This document shows positions 7,750-10,357 of a stretch of 10,357 bases of DNA, piece after piece. Position numbers and translations under genes: made by a program. The stretch's first letter is position 1, and each line of letters begins with the position of its first letter. The stretch is from Sulfitobacter sp. (GTDB lineage: Bacteria; Pseudomonadota; Alphaproteobacteria; Rhodobacterales; Rhodobacteraceae). The notes beneath the pieces were generated by a model. The model was not told the DNA's origin. It saw nothing but the letters and a program-made list of their open reading frames with translations, and made no database searches. The stretch covers positions 1 through 10,357 of the forward strand of contig JAGXHC010000194.1 in assembly GCA_024636405.1 (NCBI GenBank). Direction: 5' to 3'.

Positions 7750-7752
<3 letters not shown>
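7745..7752 (-). promoter_or_regulatory. Ribosome binding site overlapping an upstream stop codon (coupling)
   Basis: Read on the minus strand, the aminotransferase TAA runs straight into GGGGG, giving TAAGGGGG. Six bases plus a G separate it from the GTG start at 7738. It both supports the GTG start and argues for translational coupling of the pair. Confidence 0.6.
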
Positions 7753-9435
<1,683 letters not shown>

Positions 9436-9443
<8 letters not shown>

Positions 9444-9702
9444 ACTCCATGAGCACCGGCTCAAACGGCTTCAGATGCGTTCGATGCGGCGCGGGATCAA
9501 GGAAATGGACCTGATCCTGTCCGCCTTCGCCGCCAACCGCCTTGCCGGCATGGGCGACGCGGCATTGACGCTTTATGATGACATGTTGAATGAAAATGAT
9601 CACGATCTCTATCAATGGGTCAGCGGACAGGCCGATGCCCCCATGAAATATGGCGCGATCGTTTCCGACATTCAGACCCATCTGCAAAGTGCAGGCCACT
9701 GA
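9436..9702 (+). CDS. sdhE: FAD assembly factor SdhE (succinate dehydrogenase assembly factor 2 family)
   Basis: SdhE (YgfY; SDHAF2/Sdh5 in mitochondria) promotes covalent attachment of FAD to the SdhA flavoprotein of succinate dehydrogenase, and in bacteria to FrdA as well. The 88-residue protein has the normal size and all-helical look. The hallmark RGxxE motif is present as RGIKE at residues 19-23, inside SMRRGIKEMDLIL. Later family features include LYDDMLNENDHDLYQWV. The start at ATG 9436 overlaps the helix-turn-helix gene by 8 bp (ATGGCTGA), which implies co-transcription and coupled translation. No sdh genes are in the window, so it acts on a flavoprotein encoded elsewhere. Transcription presumably depends on the promoter before 9045. 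The family call is firm. Confidence 0.95.
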
Positions 9703-9709
9703 TCCGCAA

Positions 9710-9751
9710 GGTTTAACCAAATATTCTGATTTATTCTTCAGGTTCCGAACC
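9710..9751. promoter_or_regulatory. Two similar palindromes ahead of the MarR-type gene
   Basis: GGTTTAACC (9710-9718) and GGTTCCGAACC (9741-9751) are both dyads starting GGTT and ending AACC. Their centres are 32 bp apart, about three helical turns. They lie in the AT-rich 75-bp spacer before the regulator, where its promoter must be, and a further ATTCTG/CAGAAT pair (9723-9728, 9754-9759) surrounds the second. An autoregulatory operator is possible, by inference only. I found no defensible promoter pair here. Confidence 0.35.
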
Positions 9752-9777
9752 AGCAGAATGAGTCGGAGATATAACAA

Positions 9778-10278
9778 ATGAGTATTCAGAACCCCATCAT
9801 CCAATCCACCTCTGATAAGGGTTTCATGATCGGCTATCTAGAAGCCCTGTCATTGGTGGAACGCCTGCACCGGTTGCTTCTTGATGTGATCAAGGACGAA
9901 TTCGAACGCGTCGGCGTGCTTGAAATCAACGCAGTGCAGGCACTCTTGCTTTTCAACATCGGCGACAACGAAGTGACCGCCGGCGAATTGAAAAGTCGCG
10001 GCTACTATCAGGGCAGCAACGTCAGCTACAACCTGAAGAAACTGGTCGAAATGGGCTATATGCACCACCAGCGCTGCGAAATTGACCGCCGCTCTGTGCG
10101 GGTGCGGCTGACGGAAAACGGGCGCAATATCCGCGATGTGGTGTCTGATCTGTTCTCGCGCCATGCTGTCGGTCTGCAAAACAAGGGCGTGCTGGGCCAC
10201 GACGGCATTGCCGACATCACCGGATCGCTCAAACGCATGGAACGCTACTGGACCGATCAGATCCGCTATATCTACTAG
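9778..10278 (+). CDS. ldtR: MarR-family winged-helix regulator, LdtR-like
   Basis: The 166-residue protein is a MarR-type dimeric repressor or activator. The opening YLEALSLVERLHRLLLDVIKDEFE and the segment VQALLLFNIGDNEVTAGELKSRGYYQGSNVSYNLKKLVEMGY strongly recall LdtR of Rhizobiales (Sinorhizobium, Liberibacter). There LdtR controls an L,D-transpeptidase gene and osmotic or cell-wall stress tolerance. The recognition helix is at about 79-92 and the wing at about 99-112 (EIDRRSVRVRLT). The C-terminal helices (120-160) complete the dimer interface. ATG 9778 is preceded by GGAG at 9765-9768, nine bases upstream. No transpeptidase gene is in the window, so the target cannot be confirmed here. 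A 75-bp AT-rich spacer with two palindromes separates it from sdhE, suggesting its own promoter. The family is firm; the specific LdtR name is moderately sure. Confidence 0.85.
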   Translation: MSIQNPIIQSTSDKGFMIGYLEALSLVERLHRLLLDVIKDEFERVGVLEINAVQALLLFNIGDNEVTAGELKSRGYYQGSNVSYNLKKLVEMGYMHHQRCEIDRRSVRVRLTENGRNIRDVVSDLFSRHAVGLQNKGVLGHDGIADITGSLKRMERYWTDQIRYIY

Positions 10279-10357
10279 CGCCGTAGCCCGGCAGTCCGCC
10301 GATCGCCAGCGACTGCAACTCTCGCAACAGCTTGCGTTCCATCGCCGTGGCATAGGC
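10229..10357 (-). CDS. Possible 3' end of an unidentified gene, cut by the window edge
   Basis: A minus-strand frame enters from the right edge and reads AYATAMERKLLRELQSLAIG, then GLPGYGA and a further tail to a TGA at 10229-10231. Over the outer 78 bases its codons end in G or C in about 85 percent of cases; the other minus-strand frames and a plus-strand frame I counted do not show this. That bias is why I report it. The tail over 10229-10278 overlaps the end of the convergent regulator gene and loses the bias. So the true end could differ, for example through a sequencing error near 10278. I do not recognise the protein and assign no function. Confidence 0.4.
   Translation of the reverse strand, partial: AYATAMERKLLRELQSLAIGGLPGYGASRYSGSDRSSSVPCV

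Noticed and set aside
9850..10353. A 167-residue minus-strand frame opposite the MarR-type gene
   Set aside because: It is antisense to a gene with clear winged-helix motifs; over the window edge another minus frame has far better codon bias.

Overview
This window looks like ordinary chromosomal DNA of an alphaproteobacterium, most likely a Rhodobacteraceae (Roseobacter-group) member. The evidence is the GC-rich composition with strong G/C preference at third codon positions, the ParE sequence style, an LdtR-like MarR regulator, a class I-beta aspartate aminotransferase, and an sdhE gene overlapping a small helix-turn-helix gene. There is no tRNA, rRNA, CRISPR array, transposase, integrase or phage gene. 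I do not see a defence island or an obvious new system. The unusual signals are small: a 20-bp periodic repeat, some palindromes, an orphan sensor kinase and an uncharacterised translationally coupled gene.

Layout. 1-197 has no gene but holds a strong short palindrome that resembles dispersed bacterial repeats. 198-2153 (minus) is parE, the ATPase/TOPRIM subunit of topoisomerase IV. Divergent from it, 2315-2923 (plus) is an AhpD-like peroxidase-related enzyme, ending in a hairpin that spans its stop codon. 3033-4550 (minus) is a soluble PAS-GAF histidine kinase of the HWE/HisKA_2 type with no response regulator beside it. Upstream of it on the same strand, 4660-5532 is an epoxide-hydrolase-like alpha/beta hydrolase. 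A gene-free stretch of about 300 bp separates it from 5831-7207 (plus), a NorM-type MATE exporter. The MATE stop codon lies inside the first unit of a 20-bp periodic repeat (7193-7301).

7337-7738 and 7750-8952 (both minus) form a two-gene unit. Aspartate aminotransferase comes first, then a GTG-started gene of unknown function whose ribosome binding site abuts the aminotransferase stop codon. Divergent from these, 9045-9443 and 9436-9702 (plus) are an XRE-type helix-turn-helix protein and the flavinylation factor SdhE, overlapping by 8 bp. A short AT-rich spacer with two similar palindromes leads to 9778-10278 (plus), the LdtR-like MarR regulator. A partial reading frame with chromosome-like codon use enters from the right edge on the minus strand.

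The genes appear to be a mosaic of housekeeping functions (DNA decatenation, amino acid metabolism, succinate dehydrogenase maturation) and stress or sensing functions (peroxidase-like protein, sensor kinase, drug exporter, cell-envelope-type regulator). Nothing in the sequence shows that they act as one pathway.
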